From contig NZ_LGED01000223.1 of NCBI RefSeq assembly GCF_001280085.1, positions 1-64,000 on the forward strand: a stretch of DNA of 64,000 bases, given 5' to 3'. Source of the DNA: Saccharothrix sp. NRRL B-16348 (GTDB lineage: Bacteria; Actinomycetota; Actinomycetes; Mycobacteriales; Pseudonocardiaceae). This document shows positions 1 to 8,430 of this stretch, piece after piece (positions within the stretch are counted from its first letter, which is position 1; each line of letters opens with the position of its first letter). Position numbers and translations under genes: made by a program. The notes beneath the pieces were generated by a model. It did no database searches. It saw only the letters and a list, made by a program, of their open reading frames with translations, and was not told where the DNA came from.

Positions 1-483
1 GTCGCGGACCTTGTCCACGAACTGCGGATCGTTGGACAGCTTGAACGTGTCGACCTGGTGCGGCTTGAGGTTGAACGCCTTCCAGATCCGCCCGACCGTG
101 GAACGCGACAGCCCGCTCTCGGCCGCCATCGACGCACGTGACCAGTGCGTGGCATCGACCGGCGTCCGTTCCAGCGTGGCCACCACCACCTGCTCGACCC
201 GCTCGTCGGTGATCTTCCGCGGGGCGCCGGGACGCTGCTCGTCGACCAGTCCTTCGAGCCGCTTGTCCAGGAACCGGCGTCGCCACTTGCCCACCGTCTG
301 CGGCCAGATCCCCAACTCGGCCGCGACATCCTGGTTGGACTTGCCGTCGGCGCAGCCGAGCACGATCCGGCACCGCTGCGCCAACGCCTGCGACGACTTC
401 GCCCGCCGCGCCCAACGTGTCAGCGTCTCGCGTTCCTCGTCCGTCAACGTCACCACGGCCACCGGCCGACCCCTGCGAGCCAT
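1..483 (-). CDS. IS630-family transposase, N-terminal part (runs off the window)
   Basis: The reading frame starts at an ATG at 483 and is still open at base 1, so 161 codons are visible. The translation begins MARRGRPVAVVTLTDEE and contains a helix-turn-helix segment (about residues 30-70, with DVAAELGIWPQTVGKWRRRF) followed by a second winged-helix-like segment. This is the usual N-terminal DNA-binding half of IS630/Tc1-mariner transposases. The catalytic DDE half lies outside the window. Family assignment rests on this layout and on remembered family sequences. It is a different element from the decayed IS630 copy near 63.3 kb. Confidence 0.8.
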   Translation of the reverse strand, partial: MARRGRPVAVVTLTDEERETLTRWARRAKSSQALAQRCRIVLGCADGKSNQDVAAELGIWPQTVGKWRRRFLDKRLEGLVDEQRPGAPRKITDERVEQVVVATLERTPVDATHWSRASMAAESGLSRSTVGRIWKAFNLKPHQVDTFKLSNDPQFVDKVRD

Positions 484-530
484 CCGGCAACCCTACAATT
501 CATCAACGAACTTCAGGCGCAGGACACTAG

Positions 531-1938
531 TAGGACTTTGTTAGTTTGATCAGGGTGGTCGCTGGTGGCATGTGGGGCATCGACCGGTCCAGGTCGCCAG
601 CAGGACCTGGAGCGCGTGCAGAACTTTGTAGAAGGTCAGGCCGCCCCAACGGCTTTTGGGTCGCTGGAACGCAACTCGGTCAGGAACAGGTGTGCGGCCG
701 AGACCAGGGTGACGTGACGATGCCAGCCGGTGAACGACCGGCCCTCGAAGTGGGTCAGACCCAGGCCGGTCTTGAGTTCGCGGTAGTCGTGCTCGACGCG
801 CCAGCGGATCTTGGCCAGGCGCACCAGGGTCCTGATCGGGGTGCGCCAGGGCAGGGTGGACAGCCAGTAGTCGGTCGGCCCGGGCGCGCCGGCCGGCCAT
901 TCGGCCAGCAGCCAGCACTGCGGCAGGCTGCCGTCCTCCCCTCGGGGGATGTCCCGGTTGGCCGGGCGGACCCGCAACGCGACGAACCTCGACCGCATCC
1001 GCGCGGTCGGGTCGCTCTTGGTCTTCCTGCTGCCCTGCCGCCAGGTCACCTGACGCGGACGGGCGCGTCCGGCGGCCCGGACCAACTCCGCCAGGGTGGT
1101 GGGCTTGTCCTGGTAACGAGGCCGTGGCGGACGGCCGCGCCCGGAATAGGGCGCTGCCGTGGGTGCGGCGTCGGCGGGGTGGGCCGACGTGCTGCCCTTG
1201 ACCGCCATCACGTAGCCGATGCCCCGCCGGTCCAGTTCGAGCCGGAAGGCGGTGTTGTCGCCGTAGCCGGCATCCACGCACAACACCGGCGGAACATGGC
1301 CCCGGGCGGCCAACCCGTCGAGCATCTCCAGGGCCTGTCGCCATTTCGGGGTGTGCCGTTGATCGTCGGGAATCGCGCACCGCGAGCGGCGTGCGGCGAT
1401 CAGGGCGGCCTGATCCGGGTCGCCGGCGCGTTGGTCGTCCCAGCTCTCGGGCAGGAACAGGCGCCAGTCCAGTGGGGCCGAACAGGTGTCGGTGACCGCG
1501 TGCACGCTGACCGCGATCTGGCAGTTGGTCACCTTCCCGGCGGTGCCGGTGTACTGGCGGGACACGCACGGCGAGGCGTCACCGTCCTTGACGTGCCCGG
1601 TGTCGTCCAGCACCCACGCATCCGGGGCCACCGCGGCAATGGCCCGCTCGGCCAGGCGACGGCGCACCGCGGTGTGGCCCCAGGTCGAGGAGGTGATGAA
1701 CTGCTGCAACCGCTGATGGTCAACACCCAGACGCTCGGCCATGGGCTGCATCGACTTCCGCCGCCCGTCCAGCATCAACCCGCGCAGATACAACCCGCCG
1801 TTGAGTCGCTGCTCCCGCCGGGAGAAGGACGCGAACACCTCACCGGCGAAGTCTTCCAGGCGCTCACGCACGGCCTCCAACTCTGCTGGGAGCATCACAA
1901 GATCATCCCACACTCAACCTCGAACTAACAAAGTCCTA
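531..1938 (-). mobile_element. IS701-family insertion sequence, copy 1 (1408 bp, complete ends)
   Basis: Perfect 16-base terminal inverted repeats TAGGACTTTGTTAGTT lie at 531-546 and (inverted) 1923-1938. They are flanked on both sides by the 4-base direct repeat CTAG (527-530 and 1939-1942). CTAG fits the YTAR target duplications known for the IS701 family. One transposase gene fills the element. The intact duplication suggests fairly recent insertion, between the IS630-type gene and the NB-ARC gene. Confidence 0.92.
636..1913 (-). CDS. IS701-family transposase (copy 1)
   Basis: This 425-residue DDE transposase starts 10 bases inside the right inverted repeat. Typical family segments are LRGLMLDGRRKSMQPMAERL near the N-terminus, a first catalytic Asp in WVLDDTGHVKDG, a second in CVDAGYGDNTAFR, and a C-terminal YxxxK-type block around HDYRELKTGLGLTHFEGR. 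The frame stops shortly after an Asp-Pro-Lys. The expected family C-terminus (LTFYKVLHALQVLLATWTG) continues in the -1 frame to a stop at 550. A slippery heptamer CCCAAAA (plus-strand 654-660) sits exactly at the DPK codons, so the full product may need a -1 frameshift. The second IS701 copy is broken at the same site. Confidence 0.9.
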   Translation of the reverse strand: MWDDLVMLPAELEAVRERLEDFAGEVFASFSRREQRLNGGLYLRGLMLDGRRKSMQPMAERLGVDHQRLQQFITSSTWGHTAVRRRLAERAIAAVAPDAWVLDDTGHVKDGDASPCVSRQYTGTAGKVTNCQIAVSVHAVTDTCSAPLDWRLFLPESWDDQRAGDPDQAALIAARRSRCAIPDDQRHTPKWRQALEMLDGLAARGHVPPVLCVDAGYGDNTAFRLELDRRGIGYVMAVKGSTSAHPADAAPTAAPYSGRGRPPRPRYQDKPTTLAELVRAAGRARPRQVTWRQGSRKTKSDPTARMRSRFVALRVRPANRDIPRGEDGSLPQCWLLAEWPAGAPGPTDYWLSTLPWRTPIRTLVRLAKIRWRVEHDYRELKTGLGLTHFEGRSFTGWHRHVTLVSAAHLFLTELRSSDPKAVGAA

Positions 1939-2059
1939 CTAGGTCGGCGATCGGGTACCTGCGCCACTCGGCCCAGGGCAGACCCGGAACCCTCGCGTGG
2001 CGATGTGCCGCGGTGGCACAGTCGTTCATGGCGATGAGCAACGTGATCAGGGGGTGTCG

Positions 2060-4618
2060 GTGGCGACAGCGGAACCGGAGCGGACGGACGGCTCCCATCG
2101 GGTCCACGTCCACAACGACCTGTCGGGGACGGTGACCGGGCCGGTGGCGCAGGTCGGCGCGCTGTACGGCGACCTGCACGTCCACTCGACCTCATCACCG
2201 GCCGACGCGCCCGCGCGTGTCCTGGGCCGGATCCCGCCGCGAGCCAGCTGCTTCCGGCACCGCGCGCTCCCGGGACCCGCCGACGAGGCGCTGTGGGTGC
2301 TCACCGGCATGGGTGGCGCGGGCAAGACGCAGTCGGCGGCCGAGTACGCGCGACGCCGCCTCGCGTCCGGCGATGTCGACCTGGTCGTGTGGATCGCGGC
2401 CTCCTCACGGGACGCGATCGTCTCCCGGTACGCCGAAGCCGGTGTCGAAGTCGCCCAGGCCCGGGCCGACGATCCCGAACTGGCCGCAGAGCTGTTCCTC
2501 GGCTGGCTGGAGACGACGCCGCGACGGTGGCTGGTCGTGCTGGACGACCTGACGAGCCCCGCCGACCTGACGGGGCTGAGACCGCCGGCGTCGGGGCGCA
2601 CCGTGATCACCACTCGTCGCCGTGACGCCGCGGTCGCCGGGCTGGGTGGCCGGTGGGTGGAGGTCGACGTCTTCACCGAGGACGAGGCGGATTCATACCT
2701 GCGCGCCGCCCTCGACACGCGGTTGGCCGACGACGTCGCCGGAGTCGTCGCCGATCTCGGCCGGCTGCCCCTCGCGCTCGGGCAGGCCGCCGCGTACATG
2801 CTCGACCAGGACGTGCCCTGCGGCGAGTACCGACGGCGCTTCGCCGACCGCACGAAGCGCCTCGCCGACCTCGTGCCCGCGCCCGACGCGCTGCCCGACG
2901 AGTACCGCAGGACCGTGGCCGTCACGTGGTCGTTGTCGATCGAGGTGGCGAACGCCCAGCACCCCACCGGCTTGGCCGGTCCGGTGCTGGAGCTGGCCGC
3001 CCTGCTGGACCCGGGCGGGATCCCCAAGATCGTGTTCACCACCGAAGCCGCCCGCCTGTGGCTGGGCCACGCCCACGAAGCCGGGGGATCGCCGGGGCTT
3101 GACGTCGACACCACCCTCGCCGCGCTGCGCCGCCTGCACCTGTTCAGCCTGGCCGTCGTCGACGCCGAAGCGGTGCGCGTGCACGGCGTGGTCCAGCGCG
3201 CCGTCCGCGACCACCTGCCGCCCGGCCGCCTGGCCGAGCTGGCCTGGGCCGCGGCCGATTCCCTCGCCGACGCCTGGCCGGACGACGGCCGGGAGCCGGA
3301 CCTGAGCCAGAGGCTACGCGCGAACACCGACGCCCTCGACGGCTGTGCCGGTGAGCACCTGTGGACCGCCGACGAGTACCACGAAGTCCTGGCCGTGGCC
3401 GGTGACAGCCTCGGCGAGGTCGGGCAGGTAGCCGCCGCCGTCGCGCACTTCGCCCGGCTGGAGGCCACCACCACCGAGCGGCTCGGCCCGGACCACCGGC
3501 TGACCCTGGGCGTCCGCGGAAAGCTGGCCCTGTGGCGCGGAGACAGCGGCGACCTGCGCGGCGTCGAGGGCGCGAGGCAGCTCGTGGCGGATCGGCGGCG
3601 GGTGCTCGGTCCGCTCCACCCGGACACCCTCACCTCCCGGCACACCCTCGCGCGCCAACTCGGCCTCGCGGGCTACCCGGCGGACGCGGCCGCCGAACTC
3701 GAACAACTGCTCGCCGACCGCGTGGCGGTGCTGGGACCCGACCACCCCCACACCCTCACCACGCGGCACAACCTCGCCGCGAACCGCGGGGAGGCCGGTG
3801 ACGCCGAAGCCGCCGTCACCGCGTTCGACGCGTTGCTCGTCGACACCGAACGGGTGCTCGGCCCCGAGCACCCCGACACCCTCAGCACCCGCCACGAACT
3901 GGCGCGGTGGCGGGGCACGGCCGGTGACCCGGCGGGCGCCACCGCCGCGTTGGAGTCGCTGCTGGTCGACCGGGCCCGCCTGCTCGGCCCTGACCACCCG
4001 TTGACGCTGACCACCCGCGGCGAATTCGCCCAGTTCACCGGAATGGCGGGGGATCCCGCGGGCGCAGCCGCCGCGTTCGAGTCGCTACTGGCGGATCGGC
4101 TGCGGGTGCTCGGCCCCGACCACCCCGACACGCTGTACACGCGGCTCGATCTCATCGGGGCGCGTGCGCTGGCGGGGCAGGCGACGGACGGCGTCGCCGA
4201 GCACGAGCGGCTGCTCGGCGACATGCTGCGGGTCCTCGGCCGGGACCACCCCTACGTCTGGCACGCCTGCCTGAGCCTGGCCATCCTGCGGGAAGGTCCC
4301 GGCGATCCGTCGGTGACCGCCGTGGACGAGTTGCTGGCCGCGTGCCTACGCGCTTTCGGCCCGGAGCACCCCGACCTCTGGCAGGTCCGCGCCCGCGCCG
4401 TGGTCGTCCACGCCAAGGCCGGTGACGCCGTCGCCACGGTACGGGCCCTCGAAGGACTCGCCGTCGACTCGGCCCGGGTGTTCGGTGCCGACCACCCGGA
4501 CACCCTCCGAGTCCGGCAACAACTCGCCCGGTGGAAGGTGACCGCCGGCGACACCGCCAAGGCCGTCGACACCACCGCGCACCTGCTGGAGGATCGGTCG
4601 CGGATCCTCGACGAGTAA
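2060..4618 (+). CDS. NB-ARC STAND NTPase with TPR repeats and N-terminal amyloid-like motif
   Basis: This is an NLR-like signal-transducing ATPase of about 852 residues. The chosen GTG start follows AGGGGG with 5-base spacing. The frame is open back to an ATG at 1997 that lacks a good ribosome site. Residues about 18-40 carry SGTVTGPVAQVGALYG, which resembles RHIM-like bacterial amyloid signalling motifs seen at the N-termini of actinobacterial NLRs. Next comes the NTPase, with Walker A GMGGAGKT, a Walker B-like LVVLDDL and GRLPLALGQAAAY (GxP motif). The C-terminal half has nine copies of a roughly 42-residue TPR-type repeat marked by LGPDHPDTL. Such proteins act in bacterial defence or cell death by passing an amyloid fold to a partner effector. 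No partner with a matching motif was found nearby, and the upstream side is replaced by insertion sequences. Confidence 0.88.
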   Translation: MATAEPERTDGSHRVHVHNDLSGTVTGPVAQVGALYGDLHVHSTSSPADAPARVLGRIPPRASCFRHRALPGPADEALWVLTGMGGAGKTQSAAEYARRRLASGDVDLVVWIAASSRDAIVSRYAEAGVEVAQARADDPELAAELFLGWLETTPRRWLVVLDDLTSPADLTGLRPPASGRTVITTRRRDAAVAGLGGRWVEVDVFTEDEADSYLRAALDTRLADDVAGVVADLGRLPLALGQAAAYMLDQDVPCGEYRRRFADRTKRLADLVPAPDALPDEYRRTVAVTWSLSIEVANAQHPTGLAGPVLELAALLDPGGIPKIVFTTEAARLWLGHAHEAGGSPGLDVDTTLAALRRLHLFSLAVVDAEAVRVHGVVQRAVRDHLPPGRLAELAWAAADSLADAWPDDGREPDLSQRLRANTDALDGCAGEHLWTADEYHEVLAVAGDSLGEVGQVAAAVAHFARLEATTTERLGPDHRLTLGVRGKLALWRGDSGDLRGVEGARQLVADRRRVLGPLHPDTLTSRHTLARQLGLAGYPADAAAELEQLLADRVAVLGPDHPHTLTTRHNLAANRGEAGDAEAAVTAFDALLVDTERVLGPEHPDTLSTRHELARWRGTAGDPAGATAALESLLVDRARLLGPDHPLTLTTRGEFAQFTGMAGDPAGAAAAFESLLADRLRVLGPDHPDTLYTRLDLIGARALAGQATDGVAEHERLLGDMLRVLGRDHPYVWHACLSLAILREGPGDPSVTAVDELLAACLRAFGPEHPDLWQVRARAVVVHAKAGDAVATVRALEGLAVDSARVFGADHPDTLRVRQQLARWKVTAGDTAKAVDTTAHLLEDRSRILDE

Positions 4619-4796
4619 GCGTGATCGATGCTGCATGCCGTGCACCTGAATCCACGGCTGGGGTGCGATCCGCGATTGGTCGGACGTTCTTCCGCTGCAC
4701 ATTCGCTACGGCAGGAAGCTGGACGACGCCCCCGGTAGCCGGTCGCCCGGCGGTGACCTCACACCGAGCGCGGTCGGGCCGGACCGCGGTTACCTG

Positions 4797-5450
4797 TGGG
4801 TGGTCAGGCGGCGGGTGAGTGCTGCGGCGGTCTTGGCGGCGCGGTCGACGCGTAGCTCGCTGACCCGGCACAGCGTTGCGCCGAGCCCAACCCAAGCGGC
4901 TGGCACGGTGACGGTGTGGCCGGCGGCGGCCGTCGAAGAACGTGGTCGAGCGCAGCAGCCAGCCGCCGGCTCCGGGCGGCAGCAGTTGGCCGAGTTCGCC
5001 GGACCAGCCAGGCAGCATCTCCGGTGCGGTCGCCGTGCCCAAGAAGGGTTGCCGACGAGTATCGAGCCGATGACGCCGATCCTGATGCCTGCGTACCCGA
5101 GCAGGGATTGCGGTCCCAGCGAAGGCGAGTGCTCCGACGACCCGGCGAAACCGTGCCGCGGAAGAGCCTGGTCAGCAGCACCGCGGCCAGCAGACCGCCC
5201 ATGGCCAGGGGCAGGGCGCCGGCGGCCATGCCGGCGCCGCGCGGGTCGTCGGCGGGGAGGGCCGTCCGGCTGTGGTGATCGCCAGGTGGCGTCGCGTCCC
5301 GGCAAGGGGTTGGAAGTGGACGACTTCGACGGGTGGTGTGGGCGAAGTGGTCGGACAGCGCGGCGGTGTAGTCGTCGTCCGGGTTTCGTTGGACCATAGG
5401 GTGAGTACGCCGCCGGCCCGCAGGCGTTCGGCGAGGGGGTGTCGGTCGTT
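4797..5450 (-). pseudogene. Decayed multi-pass membrane protein gene (YhgE/ABC-permease-like)
   Basis: Recognisable pieces of one membrane protein lie in order on the minus strand but in three frames. They are VEVVHFQPLAG and GALPLAMGGLLAAVLLTRLF near 5320-5180, SLLGYAGIRIGVIGSILVGN near 5120-5060, EMLPGWSGELGQLLPPGAGG near 5020-4950, and AAGHTVTVPAAWVGLG near 4920-4870. The order matches the C-terminal half of actinobacterial YhgE/DUF3533-type permease-like proteins. Part of the expected middle is missing. Several frameshifts make a functional product very unlikely. The family name comes from memory of similar sequences. Confidence 0.6.
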
Positions 5451-5472
5451 GGTGAGATGCCGTCGGCCTGGT

Positions 5473-5685
5473 CTATCCCGTGAGGCGGTCGGCGAGGAGT
5501 CGGAGCCTGGTCGCGGTGTGGAAGCGGCGCAGCCAGGTAGTGGGCAGCGTGGTGGTGCCCTTGCAGGCACCGGCGAGGGCGCCGGTCATGGCGGCGGCGG
5601 AGTTGGTGGCGCCGCTGGCGTGGATGGCGTAGCCGATCGCTTCGACCGGGTCGTCGGGGTTGCTGAGGAAGGCGAGCAGGGGCGG
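5473..5685 (-). pseudogene. C-terminal fragment of an ADP-ribosylglycohydrolase-like gene
   Basis: The minus frame ending at a TAG (5473-5475) reads LLAFLSNPDDPVEAIGYAIH, then TNSAAAMTGALAGACKG and WLRRFHTATRLRLLADRL. This resembles the last 70 or so residues of ADP-ribosylglycohydrolase/DraG-type enzymes. The start and the metal-binding N-terminal part are missing. Upstream sequence goes straight into an unrelated plus-strand gene, so this looks like a truncated remnant. Confidence 0.5.
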
Positions 5686-6176
5686 TGGGCATCGGGTTGT
5701 GCCTGGTGGTCATTGCCCGTGGGCTGGGCACGCTTGGTGACGTCGGTGTTCGTGGACGTGTGGGTGACGTCGTGCTGCGCGCGGCTCCGGTGGTGGCCGC
5801 GGGCGGCGTGCCGTTGCGGCCGGGGGACGACGTCGTGGTGAGGTTCAGGGTTCATGCCGAGCGCGGCTTGAGCGACGAGCTGGTGGCGGTCTACAGCGAC
5901 GAGGTGCGGCGGGTTGAGCTGCGCTGGGACCGGGACTGTGACGGGGTCGCCGAACCAGTGGCGACGTTGCCGCTGGAGCATGGCGTGGTGCCCAGCGGTC
6001 GCGGTGTCGGTGCGGACTACCGGCTCGTGCTGGTGGGCCTGCGGGAGGAACACACCGTTGGGTCGACGGTGGTCGTGAAGTTCGACTTTGCCCTGGCCGG
6101 TGAGCTGACCGTCGCCGTTCCCGTCGCGCAAATGGCCGTGAACTCGGGTAGCTGCTTCGACGCCGGCGTCGTGTGA
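5685..6176 (+). CDS. PCu(A)C-like copper-chaperone/lipoprotein-type protein, N-terminus atypical
   Basis: This encodes 163 residues from a GTG preceded by CAGGGGCG. From about residue 25 the pattern VGDVVLRAAPVV, a beta-rich middle and VELRWDRDCDGVAE resembles the exported PCu(A)C/LpqE-like copper-binding proteins of actinomycetes. Those normally begin with a signal peptide and lipobox. Here the first 20 residues are only weakly hydrophobic and have no lipobox. The gene may be 5'-truncated by the rearrangement that left the two neighbouring remnants. Function is uncertain. Confidence 0.5.
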   Translation: MGIGLCLVVIARGLGTLGDVGVRGRVGDVVLRAAPVVAAGGVPLRPGDDVVVRFRVHAERGLSDELVAVYSDEVRRVELRWDRDCDGVAEPVATLPLEHGVVPSGRGVGADYRLVLVGLREEHTVGSTVVVKFDFALAGELTVAVPVAQMAVNSGSCFDAGVV

Positions 6177-6212
6177 ATTGCCTTGGCTCCCCGGAAACGA
6201 GCACGGTCTGCT

Positions 6213-6752
6213 TCACGTCGAGGAAGTCGCTGCGAGCCCGTGTTCGTGGCGTTGGCCGCCTGCCGGGACGCCCGGCCATGCGGTGGTCGGTCGTTCGGCG
6301 CCGACCACGGTGGCCAGTGCGTCGAGCGCCCGTGCCAGCCAGCTGTCCAGCAGCGGCTGGGGCAGGTGGGCCGGACCGGTCAGGTCGACCGCGACGGCGC
6401 TTCGCCCGGGTGTCATGCGCAGCACCCGCAGGACCCCCGTGTACGTCGTCGCTTCGTCGCCACCCCACTGGACCTTCAGGTGTCCCCAGTCGATGCGCAC
6501 CCGCCGCTCGCAGGGCTCGTCGTCCGCGCCGTCGAAGGGCCACAGGCGCAGCAGACCGGGTCCGTACAGCTCGACCTCCGCACCGGTGGGCAGCCAGGAG
6601 TCCAGGTGTTCCAGGTCGGTGACGATGTCGAACACGACTTCGGCGTCGGCCGGCATGGTTCTCGTCCGTGTCGTCCGGGCGGGCACGCGGACCGCGGTCT
6701 CCGCTCCCCGGTTCGGTGTGGGCTCGCGGGTGGTGGGCTCGTGCAGCGTCAT
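6213..6752 (-). CDS. SRPBCC-family (polyketide cyclase/dehydrase-like) protein
   Basis: A 179-residue START/SRPBCC-fold protein. After a disordered N-terminus rich in Thr, Arg and Pro, the segment TMPADAEVVFDIVTDLEHLD and the following beta strands (SWLPTGAEVELYGPG, RRVRIDWGHLKVQWGG) fit the hydrophobic-pocket fold. It ends with an amphipathic helix LPQPLLDSWLARALDALATV. The ATG at 6752 follows GAGAGGA and is preferred over longer in-frame options inside the kinase gene. No ligand can be assigned. Confidence 0.72.
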   Translation of the reverse strand: MTLHEPTTREPTPNRGAETAVRVPARTTRTRTMPADAEVVFDIVTDLEHLDSWLPTGAEVELYGPGLLRLWPFDGADDEPCERRVRIDWGHLKVQWGGDEATTYTGVLRVLRMTPGRSAVAVDLTGPAHLPQPLLDSWLARALDALATVVGAERPTTAWPGVPAGGQRHEHGLAATSST

Positions 6753-6832
6753 CGGCGTCCTCTCGTCGGGTTCACCCGATCCTCGGTCGGGGCATGTGCG
6801 GGTTGACCTGACGACCTGCTGACGATCTGCGG

Positions 6833-7072
6833 TCACCGGGGTGTGGGGATCGGTGTCGACGCCGTGGTGCTCGTCGGTGGGCGAGGCTCGGAGGATGTCT
6901 GGTCGGGGCGTTGGGTGACGGTCGGTGTGGGCAGCGGGGCCGCAGTGGAAGAGGTCAGCGGTCGTGGTTCGTTCTGGGCTGTGATCCCGCACGCTGTGAG
7001 CACGCTGCAGGCCGCGAGCGCTGAGCAACCGGTCAACAGGAGTGCGAGGGCGGTCGTCGTGGTGGTCCTCAC
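6833..7072 (-). CDS. Small Thr/Pro-rich lipoprotein linked to the sensor kinase
   Basis: A 79-residue product with a short signal peptide (MRTTTTTALALLLTGCSALA). The LLTGC segment is a plausible lipobox. The mature part is a low-complexity Thr/Pro/Ser tail. Its ATG overlaps the stop of the histidine kinase (ATGA, 7069-7072), so it is the last cistron of the two-component operon and translationally coupled. Small lipoproteins coupled to envelope-sensing systems are known, for example CseA with CseBC in Streptomyces. That parallel is inference only. Confidence 0.6.
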   Translation of the reverse strand: MRTTTTTALALLLTGCSALAACSVLTACGITAQNEPRPLTSSTAAPLPTPTVTQRPDQTSSEPRPPTSTTASTPIPTPR

Positions 7073-8430
7073 TGGTGCGCCTCCGGGAGCTCCACGACGA
7101 ACCGCGCCCCGCCGCCGGGACGGTCCTCGACCCAGACGGTGCCGCTGTGGCGGTGGACGTGTTGGGCGACCAGAGCGAGGCCGAGGCCGCTGCCGGTGTC
7201 GGTGCCGCGGCTGCCGGCGCGGGTGCCGCGGTCGAAGCGGTGGAAGATGCGCTCGCGCAGTTCGGGCGGCACGCCGGGGCCGGTGTCGTCGACCTCCAGT
7301 CTGGCGTGGCCGTCGTGGGAGAGGACCGCGACGCGGACCGCTCCGCCGGCGTGGCGCTCGGCGTTGTCGAGCAGGTTGTCCACCACGCGGTCCAGGCGGC
7401 GGCGGTCACCGAGGACCTGGGGGCCCGGTAGTCCGGGCCGGACCGGGACGTCGGTGGCGGGACGGGAGTCCAGCACGTTGTCGACCAGCGAGACGAGGTC
7501 GATGACCTCGAGGTTCGTGTCGTCGGCCTCCTGGTCGGCGCGGGAGATCTCCAGCAGGTCCACGACGGTGCGGGAGAATCGGTCGACTTCGGAGGTGAGC
7601 AGGTCCAGGGCGCGGCCGGCGGTGCCGGGTATCTCGGCGCGGCGGCGGCGCAGCACCTCGGCGGCGTTGACCATGGTGGTCAGGGGTGAGCGCAATTCGT
7701 GGCTGACGTCGCCGGCGAAGCGGGCGTCGCGCAGCACGCGTTCCTCCAGGGCGTCGGCGGTGGTGTTGAACGTGCTCGCCAGGCGCGCCAGGTCCGGGTC
7801 GGTCTGGGTGGGCAGGCGGGCCTTGAGGTCGCCGCCGGCGATGAGGGACGCGGCTTTGGTCAGCTCGGTCAGCGGGCGCAGTGCGCGCCTGCCGGCCCAC
7901 GAGCCCAGCGCGACGCCGAGCAGCCCGCTGACCAGCGTGCCGGTGATCAGCAGGACGCTGAGGAAGCGGAAGGTGCGGTCCAGTTGCAGCAGCGGCGCGA
8001 GTTCGACGTAGGCGGCGTCGGCAGAGCTGATCGGCAGGCTCACCGCCAGCACCGGGATGCCGTCGACGACGAGTCGTTGGGTGGCCGGCACGCCGCGGCG
8101 GCCGAGGTCGACCAGTTCGTCGGGCAGGACCTGCGGGTCGATCTGTCGCCCGCTGGTGAGCACCTGACCCGACCGGTAGAGCAGCACGGTGGAGTCGGGG
8201 CCGGTGGTCAGGCCGGTGAGCAGTTCTTCGAGCCCGTCGGAGCCGGTGCGCAGGGCCCCGTCGACGAGGCGGACGTTGACCTCGGCCTGGCGGGTGGCGC
8301 TCTGCTCGCGCTGGCGCTGCATGTACCCCGAGGACAGGTTCCACACCAGCACCGCCAGTGCGCTGGTCAGCAGCAGCGACCCCAGTCCGAGCACGAGCGC
8401 GACGCGCCAGCGCAGTGAGAGCCGGGGCAT
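7069..8430 (-). CDS. Two-component sensor histidine kinase
   Basis: A 453-residue membrane sensor. It has TM1 at about 8-30, an extracytoplasmic domain at about 30-155, TM2 at about 158-180 and a HAMP segment (RRALRPLTELTKAA). A HisKA box FAGDVSHELRSPLTTM carries the phospho-accepting His, and the HATPase has N box DNLLDNAERHA and G boxes DDTGPGVPP and GSGLGLALV. Its ATG shares one base with the regulator stop (TGATG). The extracellular domain implies an envelope signal, and the order regulator-kinase-lipoprotein recalls CseBC-like systems. The signal is unknown. Confidence 0.92.
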   Translation of the reverse strand: MPRLSLRWRVALVLGLGSLLLTSALAVLVWNLSSGYMQRQREQSATRQAEVNVRLVDGALRTGSDGLEELLTGLTTGPDSTVLLYRSGQVLTSGRQIDPQVLPDELVDLGRRGVPATQRLVVDGIPVLAVSLPISSADAAYVELAPLLQLDRTFRFLSVLLITGTLVSGLLGVALGSWAGRRALRPLTELTKAASLIAGGDLKARLPTQTDPDLARLASTFNTTADALEERVLRDARFAGDVSHELRSPLTTMVNAAEVLRRRRAEIPGTAGRALDLLTSEVDRFSRTVVDLLEISRADQEADDTNLEVIDLVSLVDNVLDSRPATDVPVRPGLPGPQVLGDRRRLDRVVDNLLDNAERHAGGAVRVAVLSHDGHARLEVDDTGPGVPPELRERIFHRFDRGTRAGSRGTDTGSGLGLALVAQHVHRHSGTVWVEDRPGGGARFVVELPEAHQ

